From Sequoia sempervirens (taxonomy: Eukaryota > Streptophyta > Pinopsida > Cupressales > Cupressaceae): a stretch of 64,000 nucleotides of DNA. The notes beneath the pieces are model-generated. The model saw only the letters and a program-made list of their open reading frames with translations. It made no database searches and was not told where the DNA came from. The stretch is from positions 89,458 to 153,457 of the forward strand of contig VDFB02321306.1 of assembly GCA_007258455.2 (NCBI GenBank). The letters are read 5' to 3'. Positions 12,360 to 24,360 of this stretch are shown here, one piece after another. How positions within the stretch are numbered: the stretch's first letter is position 1; the number at the start of each line of letters is the position of its first letter. Position numbers and translations under genes: made by a program.

Positions 12360-14050
12360 CTAAAGCATGCATTGAATGACCCAAATTTCTATCAAGCTAA
12401 AAATGTGAATCACTTCTTGTCCACAATGATATGTCGACACAAAAAATTGCTCCCATGGCAAGAAAAATTGTTGAAAATGAAACAATATGATGATCTTCCT
12501 CCATGCATAGTCATCAAAAACCAAAATGAAGTTTGCAATCTCAAGTGTCAAAGTGTTGAGCTGGAGATTTTTTGTTGAGGTGGTGTAACAATATGCTATA
12601 ATTTTGCTGCAATGACAAATTCTCAATGGACAATGCATACAATCTCCAAGTAACATGTTTTTGAATCTTAATGTTTCTCCCATTACCATGCTCAAATAAC
12701 TTGAAATCTAAATCCTAATGTTCTCCTTTGTAAGGTGAGTGTGGAGAGTTATTGCAAAAACCCCCTAGAAAGAAAACATGAACTCTGTGTCTAGAGATGC
12801 ACAACTCAATGATGCCCTCTCGAGGTTTCATCACAAGTATCCAATAAGCCACCCATTTGTAGTTTGAGCTTAATGGAAGAGTTTGTAAGCCGACCTTTTG
12901 GCTTTCAACTTACAATTCAAGTTCAAAACTATGATCAACAAGAGGCAAAATCCATAGCCTCAAATAATTTGTATTGAGCTCCTCTGTGGGAATTAAGTGC
13001 AATTCTACAATTTTCTTAGTAGGTTGTCACTCAATAGTACAAGTATCAACACTATCTTCAATGCTCCATTCATCATCAACTAGATTGGCAGCATCTATAT
13101 CACAAGTAGACAAGCTCAACAAACATTCGTTCCAATGCTCAACAATATATGTAATGTTCAGCTTATTTTTAAATGGAGGAACAACATCCCCATCAAGAGT
13201 AGACAAGCCATCATCTGAAATGGTGGATTGGACTCTTCTATAGGATTTTGAAAAAATTCAAGCCTTAGTTTGCCATTTGGAATGATCTATGCATCCAAAA
13301 TGCATATGCCTCATTGATTTGTTAGGCAGTTTTTTGACATAACATTGCTTTGTAGAATGTGTATGTTGAACACATGATAGACAAGGATGTAGATAAAAAC
13401 AATCACTAGAGGTATGGCAACACATAACACATTTGGGCTTGATGGGTTTTACTGCAAGTTGATTTTGATATATGTGACAACTTGTCAATTTCACATGGCT
13501 GACCAACAATTGAAGACTTGACTTTTGTTTCAAATACCTCTAAACACAAATGTGATAGGTTTTAAATGTTCTAGTACATGAAAAGTCACAACACATGAAT
13601 ACACTAGACCAATATGATATGTGTTGGGTTTCATTGTCTCCCAGACTCGCACAGCAGGTGGAGATTCAATAATGGAAGGATTGATAGATACTATATCCAT
13701 AAAGGGTTTGGACAACACACTCTTTGATTTAGGATTAAAAACATTGTTCTATGATATGAGGGGTCTCAACATTTCTTGAAGAAGATCAACATTTTTCTTC
13801 TCTACAACTGTTTTCAGTGACACAAGAGGGGGCTTATCGTTTTTCTTCAATGACTTTTTGTCTTTAGTAGCCTTTTGAGTTGAACTACTTGAAGAAGGAA
13901 CTGCACTGTTGACATCAACTTTCTTCTTTGTTGAGGCATTGGGTGTCTAATATTGTATTTGATCTTGCAACTTATTGTTTTCTTGTTGCGATATCTTGTA
14001 TTGATTGCAAAACTACATGAATAGAGGCGTGTATTGACACCAACATTCAA
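12360..14050 (-). pseudogene. Decayed gag-like ORF on the minus strand with a CCHC zinc knuckle
   Basis: Read on the minus strand from about 14000 down to 12360, several frames give coding-like protein. First comes a Ser/Lys-rich linker (about 13960-13760). Next is a segment at 13718-13530. Then a Cys-rich segment at 13533-13258 contains CLSCVQHTHSTKQC, an exact C-x2-C-x4-H-x4-C retroviral-type zinc knuckle. Frameshifts and stops break it throughout. In the retroelement context this is best read as a nucleocapsid domain. No protease or polymerase follows, so the source may be non-autonomous. A cellular CCHC protein pseudogene is the alternative. Confidence 0.5.
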
Positions 14051-15228
14051 ATACTATCTCTACTTCTTTGTTCCCAACATTAACTTGTAAAGATAATATG
14101 CCATTGGTTTATAATGTGGACGTGATTACGCACATTTGCATCATGTTCCATTAATAATGCCAAGAGAAAATACAATTCCAACACCTAATGAATTTTGTTT
14201 TCAAGTGGAGATGGATTGGTTCCTAATTGCTCCAAAAGGTTGGCTTTTCTATGTACAGCCAAATTGATGTACCAAACCTCTCTATATACTCAACCCTTTC
14301 AATATACCTATTGGTACGTAGAAGAAGCCATCCTTTTGATACGCCCTTTGGTACATGAAAGAGACATTAAAGCACATGAGAGCAGAGAGGTGCATGGCAC
14401 TTAGGTGGCACATGAAAAGGATTTGCACTGTCAATGATACTTGCTTAGAAAAAAATCAAAATTTGATTCAAGCAGGATTTATGTCTTACAATAGCAATGT
14501 ATGGGTAATGAAGGGGAGTGGAAACATAACTATCCTTATTTCTCCCTAGTGATAAGGATGAAGCCACATACACCATTGTTCCGGCTATGTTAGGTGTTGG
14601 GTGCAATAGTTTGAATACCAAATGCTGCAATTGTTTTAAGCCTGCAAAATTTGTTGTTTTCAAAAAAATAGAGGACAACTTATACTTGAGATATCTCCTA
14701 AAATGAATTGTTTACTTTGTAATAAAATATTCTCCTTAAATAAAAAATTCTTGACTATGTAAAGCATCCTATAATCTTTTAGAAGACCCTCTGTTTTTAT
14801 TTTTTATTTTTTATTTTTTAAAACTTCTCATCATTCAACTCAACTCACCCCACACTATTCTAATTGACAATAAAAAATCCCTTAATAAATGCCCAAATAT
14901 AATTTTCCCAACAATATTGATAAAAAAAACCTAAAACTCGGACCCAAATGATTGGAATTGATTCAAGTTGAGAAAACATAGGCGTTGGTGTTAGGAGTCA
15001 TGGCAAGGGTCACACCAGCATCAAACAAGCGATGTGTTTGATTGATACAGAGCAGCTGATGGTTGCAATGGCTCTAGAGGTGGGTCAAATTCAACCAGGG
15101 GAATTAAAATTGTTGTGGCAAAAGCATGAGTTCAATCTTGCCCACATTGTGTTGTGCTTAGTAACTATTGGTATTCATAGTCACTATATATTTATTGTTA
15201 CACTAGAGGGTAGTTGATTATTTCTGCT
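14051..15228. other. No gene seen
   Basis: AT-rich with short open frames on both strands and a T-rich run near 14795-14820. Nothing shows protein-like composition over more than about 60 codons. Confidence 0.5.
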
Positions 15229-16587
15229 ATTGATTGATGTCAAAGGGGAATATAGGAAATGGATGTCATTGATGTCAAAGAAGGAAAATATATCATCATT
15301 ATCATTTAGTGGCTGTTATGGTTGTTATGAGACATCTCTGTCTAAGAATATTTGACGAAGGATAAGGAGAATATTTAGCGAAGGATAAGGAGGTTGATCT
15401 CCATCAAGGTTGAATCTCTTCTAAAGATGATTGAAGGACAATTGTAAATGTTAAATTAAAGATTCAACTTCAGATATCTATGCTGGTAAAGCTCTATTGG
15501 TATTGAAGTTTAAATTAAACTTATTTATCTAGGCCGACCTTCATATATGAGCGCCAAGATTAAAATGATGATAAGGGAGACTCTCCCTTTCAAATCTAAA
15601 ACCAAACACACATACAACACTATGCAAGAAGACAGCAAATTAACTTAAAGACATAGAAATGGAAGAGAAATCTGCAACATATATTAAGTTCAAATCGGAA
15701 AATGAATTACATAATCATGGAGCTCATATGCTCACATACAACATGGGCTTCACACATACAAAAATCTGCAGCTCAACATTCCAAAATCATTCTAGCAGCA
15801 TCTGGATATACAACCACCAACTCTCCAAAGCCCCTCTTCACCAAATTGCAAGCATCAATATATAAAAATTGTGTGAGAAGAAACCACTATTGGTTTCTCA
15901 AAACAACCTCCACTAAACCACCAGAAAATCCGGTCACTTTCTGCCTATCAATGCTCTATCATTCATTAGAATTTTCTAAAACAGCATCTAGGTTTCGTGC
16001 ACCTCGTTTCTAGCTGTCCGAATCATTTTAAAATTCTTAATTTCGTTACCGTATGAGAAAGTTATGTCCGTTTTACTGAGACTGGGTCTCATAATTACGG
16101 CCCAGACAATCTTTTCTCGTTTCCCAAAAATAATAATATGCCAGTCAAACCTCCAGAATGCTCATTACTCCTTCCTGGCATGGATTTCCTCTTCTTAGCA
16201 TATGCATTCAATGTGAAATTCAATTTTTTCTTCCCACCTTACACCCACTCTCTCCATTCCATCAATACCCAACATTCTAGTCCTCCAACAAGATGCAAAT
16301 TCAATTTTTTTTTTTGAATGGAGTTACAATTTACAATAATTGTCCACTCACATGCTTGGACATGGAAGTTTTCCCTTTTAGAAAATTAACACTTCTCAAA
16401 TATTTTAAAACATTGAATCAATTAATTAATATATTTTCCCACAATCTATCATCAAATTCTGCTACACTGGAGGAGTTGAAAATTTCAACAATTTACACCT
16501 GCAGCCAAAAATCAAAATAAAACACAAGCATAAAACTTTAAAATATTTTTGGTTGTGTAGGATTGCTTGGTACCCCTGGATGTTCCT
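15229..16587 (-). repeat. Possible LTR remnant, minus orientation
   Basis: On the minus strand the sequence starting at 16587 reads TGATGCAGGAACATCCAGGG. This is the same type of start as the LTR-like sequence at 53822 (TGATGCAGGAGCAACTAGGG). It lies upstream, in minus orientation, of the gag-like remnant at 12360-14050, which is where a 5' LTR would be. The other boundary is not resolved, and no target duplication or primer binding site could be identified. Confidence 0.3.
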
Positions 16588-16611
16588 GCATCATAAAATA
16601 TTTGAAATTAA

Positions 16612-17658
16612 TGTTGAGGCCGACTCCCTCTATGAAGTGATCTCTATTTAATATTAATAAGACAAAATGTCTTGTTTATTTAGTAAAATGGTGCGGTTAA
16701 TATTTAAAGAAATATGATTTGTTATGAGGTGCAATTTTTTATATGTTATGATAACAAGAGGTGCGATTTGGGTTGCAGAAGAGGTGCGATCTGTGAAGGA
16801 GGTTTTTATTCATTGTGAAAGGATGTGTCTCTTGTTTGGATCACTTCCCATAAGAGAGTATAATAGAGGAATGAAGGTGTAGATGTAAAGAAGTAATGGA
16901 AAATATGTGAAAAACAGATTCACAGCAGTCCTAAAAGAAGAAAATATAAAGTGTAAATCAGATTTATATTGAAGAATTCACACTGCTGTTTATGAAGAAT
17001 ATGTGTAGCTATTTATGAAGAAAATGTGAAAGTCTATATGAAGAACTAGAGCAAATCTTTATAAAGGATATATGCAGAAATATATAGGAAGACATTGATA
17101 TATTTTGTCGTCTGATTTGAAGGAAGACATTGTCATAGATTGGATCAGATTTGAAATTGAATCAGAATTGCGTTTGGATCAGATTTGAGATTGAGTTAGA
17201 ATTGTGTTTGGATTGGATTTGAGAAAGAAGGATATTGTATGAGTTGTAATAATATTTAGAAGGATAGTATGTGAGTTGAGATTGAACTTAAGAAGGAAGA
17301 GAGTGATTATAATTGAATCGGATTTGGTGAAGGAGTTTATCACATCAGCGTTGAAGAATTAAATAGGTTGGAGCCTCTTGCTGGGTTGGAGCTCAGTTTG
17401 TGTGGGGGTTGGGGCCTCCAATATGTTCGAGCCTACAAGAAGAAAAAGATTAATCTATAATGTATAAGCAATATTTTGCCGTGTTTTTCTCCCAAAAGGG
17501 TTTCCACGTAAATCATGTGTTCTCATTGTGTTTTTAATTGCTAGATTTTGAATATGTTTTGTTGATGTGATTGATTCAGTTTGGAAAAATAAAAATTTGC
17601 ATTATACTAATTCACCGCCCTCCCTCACCCACCTCCCAGTATAACCGTGTGCTCATCA
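16612..17658 (+). repeat. Probable copia-type LTR
   Basis: It begins TGTTGAGGCC and ends GTGCTCATCA. Near 17490-17510 it contains the motif CTCCCAAAAGGGTTTCCACG, related to the U5 signature (CCCGAAAGGGTTTTCCACGT) common in plant copia LTRs. A C-rich stretch just before the end (CCGCCCTCCCTCACCC) is also typical. No primer binding site follows and I see no 5-bp TSD, so it is either an old solo LTR or a truncated element. Confidence 0.45.
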
Positions 17659-18255
17659 ATTGTCCCTGGACTCATGTTGAGACTCCTTAATGACCATCAT
17701 TGAGCCCTAGTGATTGTTCAAGAATATTGATCGGGAAAACCTATAGAAGAAGCAACTAGGGCATAAAACAAAGGTATGGTCAAGAGCTAGGAGTAGCTAA
17801 TAATTAGGAGGCGACCCTTCACATCAACTGATCTTGTGGCAGCTAGACTTTGTTTATCATGGAACTAGTAATATCTATGAAAGCCTCAAGTTTCGTTGCC
17901 CATCACCTATGCCACCTTATCATAAAGAAAGGGGGAAATAAAGATTGAAATTTTAATTGTTTGATTCATTACAACTTGTACATTAATAGGAAAAGGTTGT
18001 AGTCAACCTACTTAATATTGGTCTTTAGTCTTGTGGAGCTTCTTATCTATTTTGTATTGAGAGAATAGAGATTGATTATTATGAAAATGTGGAGCCATGT
18101 CCCTTTTGTTTTTACAAACACCCCTCACACTTGAATTGTTAAACAAGGGACAAGTGATAAGCATCTATAGGGTGAGCATTGTTTCCTATGCCATCAATAG
18201 TTGCTATTTCATGTAATTTGGATCATTTACTAATTTTGTTTGTATGTCTCTTGTG
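17659..18255. other. No gene seen
   Basis: Stop-rich spacer between the copia-type LTR and the chromovirus. No repeats or motifs stand out. Confidence 0.5.
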
Positions 18256-18260
18256 TTTGT

Positions 18261-19664
18261 TGTAATGTTCCTTTCTAGCTAGTCTCAGTTTTCTGTTGGT
18301 TTAGCCTATCTTTTTGACCCTCGTAGGCTAATGGTTTTGGATAGAGGGTCTTTTGAGGCAGATACTTGGTCATTTGATGACATTATTCTTCTTCAGAGCT
18401 TTGTTGGGTTCAGGCTTGGCTTTTGTAGAGTTTTTGGGACTTAGTTTGCATACTTACTATTTATAGAAGTCATTTAGCCAGAGGGAGTCCAGTGTTACTA
18501 TTTATAGCAAGGCGCCTGCACGTGATGTGATTGCAATGTTGAACCTGGAGTTTAGTTGGCATGATGAAATAAGGTGTATTGAACAAGTTATAACATTTAA
18601 TTATTATTAAAGGTGACTTTAATAATAATTAATATTATAAAATCATATTATAAAGTTGTAATTGCACTTTATGTCTAATGGGGCCATGAGACATAAAAAA
18701 GGGGACCATTAATGATTATTTTATTGGGCGCCAACTTTGAGGTGAATATTAATTAAGCTAAAGTGCAAATTTAATATTGTTTTAAATGTTTAAAAAAAAA
18801 AGCTATTGGAGGGATCAACCTTTTTGAGAGAAAGTATATAAGAAGCCACATAAGGGATCGAGCTATCTTTTGAACATATTATTATTTCTTTTTGGAGTTC
18901 TTTGGCATTGGAGAAGAGAAACCAAGGGTTTTTGCATTTCTAGAGGTTTTCAGATATTGGAGAACGCGCATTCTTCTTTGTTTTGCTTTTTGAGGTTGTG
19001 CAACATCAACTAAAGATTGCTTATCAAATTGGTTTCATTCAGAGGCCAACATTGTGTAGATTGGAGAAGTTTAGTCAAGGGTTTTGAAGCAGAATTCTAT
19101 TGTGAAGGACAAACATTATAAAGGCTGCATTTTATAATTGTTGGCACACAGATCAAGGGTCGTACAGCCTCACTTAAGGTAGCCGTACCACTCTCAGCCC
19201 TAGGCGTGTGAACTTCTAGCTAGAGCGCCTTGTCTTTTGTGCACCATCCATCATCTTTGAGGGCGGCTATTTCAAATAAGGCATTTTGGACAGATTTGTG
19301 GTGGAGAAAACTTTATTTGCAGTAACTCGATCATTTGGAGGGGTTTATAAATTGCTGCCAAAATTTCTAGAAATCAATATATGGATTGTCTTCAATATTC
19401 GGGTATACCTCCCTATGTAAAAAGACAATAAAGAAAATCTATTGAATATATAGTTTCATTCGCAGCTTTGAGTTTTTTCAGTATTTCACATACTTCTTAG
19501 TTTCTTTATTTCCTGGTATTATTTTTTGAGAAAATACAAAAGAATTAAATATCATTCAAAATCACAAAAAAGAGCATAAAACGAAAAACAAACCAAAAAT
19601 ACAAAGTTAGAAAACTATCACCGGAAGTACAAAGTTTCAGTTGGATAGAACAGGGGTTCTTACA
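18261..19664 (+). repeat. 5' LTR of chromovirus
   Basis: It starts TGTAATGTTCC and ends GGTTCTTACA, and is exactly as long as the 3' copy. A TATA box (TATATA) lies at 18835-18840. The TTAGCCTA/TAGGCTAA module is at 18301-18331, and a degraded TTACTATTTATAG palindrome is near 18453. Confidence 0.93.
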
Positions 19665-19665
19665 G

Positions 19666-19677
19666 TGGTATCAGAGC
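19666..19677 (+). promoter_or_regulatory. Primer binding site, initiator Met tRNA
   Basis: TGGTATCAGAGC is a perfect match to the usual plant LTR-retrotransposon primer binding site. It starts one base after the LTR end. Confidence 0.9.
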
Positions 19678-19744
19678 TTTGATCTTGCCAGCCTGGAGGG
19701 TTAAAGTATCTTTTGCAGCCACAAGAGATTGGTCCACACAGGTA

Positions 19745-21098
19745 TTATACTCGCAGAAGGGCAGAACAACAAGAAAATTCAATTGCAGATACACAACAAG
19801 ATATAACGGGTGATAGAAGAGGTGACAGTTCACCAAGATAGGAAGCCAATAATGAAGAAAGAGAAGCAAGAGAAATCATGAGGGGTATTGCAGCAGAGCA
19901 ACATGTAGCTGATGTTTTGCAGCAGCTTATAGTAGCTATACAACAGATGAATACTCCTAAAAGGCAAAACAGGAAGACGATGGACCTACTCGTGCCACTG
20001 ATAGACCTTTGCGTCCTACATTTTTGAGGAATGAACCAGAAGAAGAGAATGTCGAAGAAAATGAAGATGCAACATTCGTAGACAATGCACAATGAATGGG
20101 ATTTGCTACAACCACAAGTAAAGGAGCATTTGACCTTTGATCGATACATGAGTCAAAGGAGAGAGCACAATAGAACAAGGAAAGATAGGAGACCAAAGAA
20201 CTAAAAAAGCGACCGAAAACATGCCACAAACAAGCTCACACTTCCAACATTTGATGGTAGCGGGAAGGTCATAGCAAGAGCTTGGATTCACAAGTTGGAT
20301 ACCTTCTTGACTCTTCGGCCTATGGCAGAGGATGATGCAATCAAGTTTGCAACTTTGCACCTGGATGGGTTAGCTCATGATTGGTGGCACCATGGGATGG
20401 TCACTTTGCAGCATAACCTCATCACCACTTACCAGGGATTCACTGATAGGTTGATTGAGCACTTTGGTAGGAAAGACCTAGAATTATATTTCAGAGATCT
20501 TGCTCAACTCAAGCAAGTGGGGAGTTTGGAGGTGTATATTAGTGAATTTTAGAGGCTTTCAATTATGGTCCCTAGCATATATGAAAGAAGGTTGGTCATT
20601 TTGTCTACTGAAGGCTTATCAGAGCCATTGAGAGGATGGATCAAAGCTTTTGATCCCCCGACACTCCAAGAAGCAATGAGGAAGGCTAGAAGCATGGAGC
20701 TTGCAGCCCCACAAAGCAAGTTCACATCCAAGGCATCTTCTTCATCCAAGGACAGCAAATCATTCGCTAAAAAGATAGAAGAATCAGACTCAAAAAAAAA
20801 TCTGCAGCCCCATTGGATCAAGAAACTCTCAATGACTTGCATAGGAAAATGTTGTGTTTCTATTGCAAAGGCCCCTATGATGAAAAGCATGATTGCCCCT
20901 TGAGGCCAAAGGCTAAAACTAAGCAAATGGAATGGTTTAATGAGGATGAACTTCAGTCTGATAACTCAGACCAGCAAATTGATCAAGAAGAGTCAGGGGC
21001 AGAAAAGTCTGAAAATGAGGCTGAAGATGAGGTGGAAGTGGAGCTTCAAGAGGCACATCTCTCTGGCATGCAATGTGAGGGTTCCTTTAGGATGCGTG
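19745..21098 (+). pseudogene. gag pseudogene of chromovirus
   Basis: A stop-broken N-terminal part (19745-20290) is rich in Gln, Glu and Arg. The capsid-like region follows at 20222-20810, with a segment around 20360-20420 that includes LDGLAHDWWHHG, typical of the plant Ty3/gypsy capsid (Retrotrans_gag). One in-frame stop (20550) and a frameshift near 20800 interrupt it. The nucleocapsid knuckle is CFYCKGPYDEKHDC (C-x2-C-x7-H-x-C) at about 20850, followed by an acidic tail. The frame is then cut by the inserted LTR at 21099. Joining the two sides of that insertion puts gag back in frame with protease, as expected for a single gag-pol ORF. Confidence 0.85.
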
Positions 21099-22514
21099 TG
21101 TTAGAAGGATTGTCATTGATGTCAAAATGTTATATAGAGAATTAATCTTACAATAGAAACTCTTGATTTTATATAGGTATTGAAGTTGTACAATTCATCA
21201 TTGAGCTTAATAGAGTAAAATCTATGGAGTGAGATCAAAATTACAAATCAGATAAAGCTAAACCTCAAGCCACAAATCGAAATCATGATGATTTCCTAGA
21301 TCGAACTCCGACAGATTGAAATCATTGAAAACCAGTTTGAATTTAAAGAATGAAGTATAGTCAAAACTATGATGTTGAAGCCTCGATTTAAAGAAAGACA
21401 ATGTGTTTACACAGATTGAACTCCTTCAGACTGAAATCATTGAAAACCAGTTTGAATTTAAAGAATGAAGTATAGTCAAAACTATGATGTTGAAGCTTCA
21501 ATCTAAAGAAAGACAACATGTTTACATCAAAAGCTCACTACCCAGCCAACCACGACAAACATTTATTAAGAAACTCGTTTCTGAAGGAACACGGATTAAA
21601 TCACACATTTGTTAAGAAACCCGATTTAATCAAATTGGTTAAGAAGCACAAATTAATCAAATTAAAGATAAAGATTAGTCAAATCTGAAGCGGTTTCTTT
21701 AAGGGAAAGAGACGGCCTCAAAAGATGTGATTAGAAGAAAAAGATGTGACTCTATGTAAGGACGCGATTAGAAGACAACAAATTTCTGAAGCATCATGAC
21801 GAATTCTTGGTAAAGGCGTGGGCATTTTTCAAAACGTCTTCTATAATAATAAAATGATAAATCTGTGTTTAGTCTGATAGACGTGTTCTTTCACTAAAGA
21901 AATATCAACCCTTCATTAAGAACAGATTTGTTTTCTCAAAACAAAACTTCCAATAAGTGTTTTGAGGAGAGATGTCTTTTGAAAGAGTTATGCGATCAAA
22001 CAGCATGACCATTCATTAAGGATTGCAACAATTGAGTAACTTATATATGACGCATCAAAATTATTTTTGTGGTGTGGTTGTTTTTGAAGATTAGCAGATC
22101 AGTCTAAGATTCCCATCTCCTTGTGTGGGCTTAGAGTGATATCATTTATCACATAGAGCAGATTGGAGAGTTGGGTTTGTGCAGATCAGATTGAAGGCAG
22201 TCTTACATCCATCAAGTCAAGGTTTGATACTTTGCACTAGGGGTAGGTGCTCCTTGTAGGTAGGCGCCTACTAAATTTGTAAAGGTCTAGGTGTTCCTTG
22301 TAGGTTACACTCTACTAAATCATCCTTTTGTAAATCTGTAGGTTGGTGCCTACTTTGGAAAAAATATTATTTCAATAAAGTTGTATCAACTTAGGGGAAA
22401 TTGATTCATATCAAAAAGTTGATTGTAATAAGTTTGAAAAAGATTAAGAAATAAAAGTTTGTGATTGATTTATTGATTCACACCCCCCTCTCAGTAAATA
22501 TTTTGTGCTCTTCA
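21099..22514 (+). repeat. Copia-type solo LTR inserted in gag-pol, TSD GCGTG/GTGTG
   Basis: It starts TGTTAGAAGG and ends GCTCTTCA (1416 bp), with a CACCCCCCTCTCAGT tract just before its end as in plant copia LTRs. It is flanked by GCGTG (21094-21098) and GTGTG (22515-22519), a 5-bp target duplication with one later mutation. Deleting the insert plus one duplicate restores the gag-to-protease reading frame exactly, which independently confirms both borders. It is younger than the host chromovirus. Confidence 0.85.
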
Positions 22515-22519
22515 GTGTG

Positions 22520-23010
22520 GGCTCTTAGCTGGTCAAAAGGGCATTACCCTACTTGATACAGGTGCTACGCACAACTTTATTGATGCTAGGTTGGTTGATA
22601 AACGTTGGATACAAAATGAAGAATTTGAAGGTATAAGAGTGAAGGTTGTTGATGGTTACACTCTTAAGTGTGATAGAATGATTTCAAACCTCCCTATGCG
22701 CTTAAACAATTTTGATTTTAAGGCAGATTTCTATGTTGTGAATATGGGAGATATAGATGTGGTTCTATGCATGAAATGGCTTCATGCCATAGGAGAATTT
22801 ACCCTTAACCTTTGAGAGATGGAGATGAGATTTAAGGTTGATGGGAAGACTCATGTGCTGAAAGCAATCAGAGATAGTAGTTTCAAGATGATATCCTTCA
22901 GAAGGATGGAGAGACTCATATGCCATGACATGGTTGAGTGGGCTGTGGAGTGCATGTTGATGCCATCACAGGAGGAGCAACAAAAACCAGTTTATCATCC
23001 TGATGTATAG
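22520..23010 (+). pseudogene. Protease domain of chromovirus pol
   Basis: The frame contains LLDTGATHNFID, the aspartic-protease active site of Ty3/gypsy elements (catalytic Asp in DTGA). It continues to the second protease strand (VVLCMKWLHAIG) around 22760-22790. One in-frame stop near 22813-22815 separates it from the linker to reverse transcriptase. It is homologous to functional retropepsin-like proteases but non-functional in this copy. Confidence 0.85.
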
Positions 23011-23034
23011 GAACTGAGGACTAAACATGCTAAG

Positions 23035-23690
23035 GTGTTTAATGACATTCCACTAGGTAGACCTCCAGACAGAGGTATTGAGCACATCATAGAGTTGGAG
23101 GAGGGTGCCAAACCCGTGATGATCACTCCTTACAAGCACCCTAAGCAGCTGAAAGATGAAATTGAAAAGACAATAAAAGAGCTGCTTGCTATGGGACACA
23201 TTAGACCCAACAAATCTCCCTTTGCTTCATAAGTAGTTTTGGTGAAGAAAAATATGGTACTTTACGGATGTGCATTGATTATAGAGTTCTGAATAAGAGG
23301 ACTATTAAGAATAGGTACCCTATTCCTTGTATTGACGAGTTGATTTCTGAGCTTCACGGTGCTTGCTACATTTTGAAAATAGATTTGAGATTTGGGTATC
23401 ATCAGATCAGAGTCAGAGAACAGGACATTGAGAAGACAACATTTAGATGCCACTATGGACACTTTGAGTTTTTGGTTATGCCTTTCAATTTAACCAATGC
23501 CCTTGCCACGTTTCAGTCCACCATGAACAGGGTATTTCAGTCACAGTTGAGAAGATTTATTCTTGTCTTCTTCGATGACATATTGGTTTACAACAAATCT
23601 TGGGAGGAGCATCTTTCCCATTTGGATACAGTGTCGGGTATTCTTGACAGGGATTCCTTGTCTGCCAAGTAGTCCAAGTGTGAGTATTGT
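23035..23690 (+). pseudogene. Reverse transcriptase, truncated
   Basis: The N-terminal region (23035-23230, IKELLAMGHIRPNKSPFAS) is followed by a stop and a small frameshift. Then 23268-23672 covers the fingers and palm: MCIDYRVLNKRTIKNRYPIP, then FGYHQIRV, then the catalytic box as VFFDDILVY. The box has Phe in place of the usual Tyr before Asp-Asp. The sequence ends at the SKCEY position of RT and passes in the same frame directly into integrase sequence. The RT C-terminal part, RNase H and the integrase zinc-binding and catalytic domains have therefore been deleted in one step. Confidence 0.88.
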
Positions 23691-24310
23691 TATAACACCA
23701 CTCACCATATGTCGATCCAAATGACACCATTTATGGCATTGTACGGGTATGATGCGCCCAACTTCCTTGACTTATTGTTGAGTGACAATATAGTGCCTAA
23801 TGTCGGGGATCTTTTATAGGAAAACCAGGATATCATGAGGGCTCTTTGAGAGAACATTCAGAAGGCCAAAGTTAGCAAAAGCAATATGCAGATCAGAGGA
23901 GAGTTGAGCGTTCTTTTGATGCAGGGGATATGGTATATCTGATGTTGGAGCCCTACCGTCAGTCCACTCTAAGGAAGAGTGGTGCAGAGAAACTCAAGCC
24001 ACGATACTATGGTCCTTTCAAGATTATCAGGCAGGTAGGCGAGGTGGCTTATGAGTTGGACCTACTGGCAGATAGCAAGGTACACAATGTATTTCATGTT
24101 TCATGCCTCAAGAAGGTGTTAGGAGATTGTGTTGTTCCATCTTCAGCTTTACCACCCTTGGATGATGAGGGGAAATTGATTTTCGTACATGAGGCCATCA
24201 TAGATTTCAGAGAGTATCGACTGCAGAGACGGGTCATCAGGGAATATTTGATTAAATGGAGGGAGTTGTCGATAGAGGATGCTACATGGGAAAGCGAGGA
24301 TATTTTGTAG
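23691..24310 (+). pseudogene. Integrase C terminus with chromodomain-like tail
   Basis: After the deletion junction the frame reads MTPFMALYGY, the conserved end of the Ty3/gypsy integrase core. Two stops follow. Then comes 23930-24310: the GPF/Y motif (RYYGPFKIIRQVGEVAYEL), the VFHVSCLKK segment, and a final YLIKWRELSIEDATWESEDI. The last piece is the chromodomain-type module that defines chromoviruses. In that family it is thought to target integration to modified chromatin. The nearest clade (Tekay, CRM, Galadriel or Reina) cannot be settled by eye. Confidence 0.88.
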
Positions 24311-24348
24311 CATTTGGAGTTGAGATTGCTTAGGGACAAGCAATTTCA

Positions 24349-24360
24349 GGGAGGGCGGAC
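24349..24360 (+). promoter_or_regulatory. Polypurine tract
   Basis: GGGAGGGCGGAC ends directly before the 3' LTR. This is the expected second-strand primer site, and it resembles the tract at 4499-4511. Confidence 0.8.

Noticed and set aside
19666..19677. TGGTATCAGAGC and variants as possible tRNA genes
   Set aside because: Only the 12-bp stretch complementary to the tRNA 3' end is present, each time right after an LTR. These are primer binding sites. No cloverleaf was seen.
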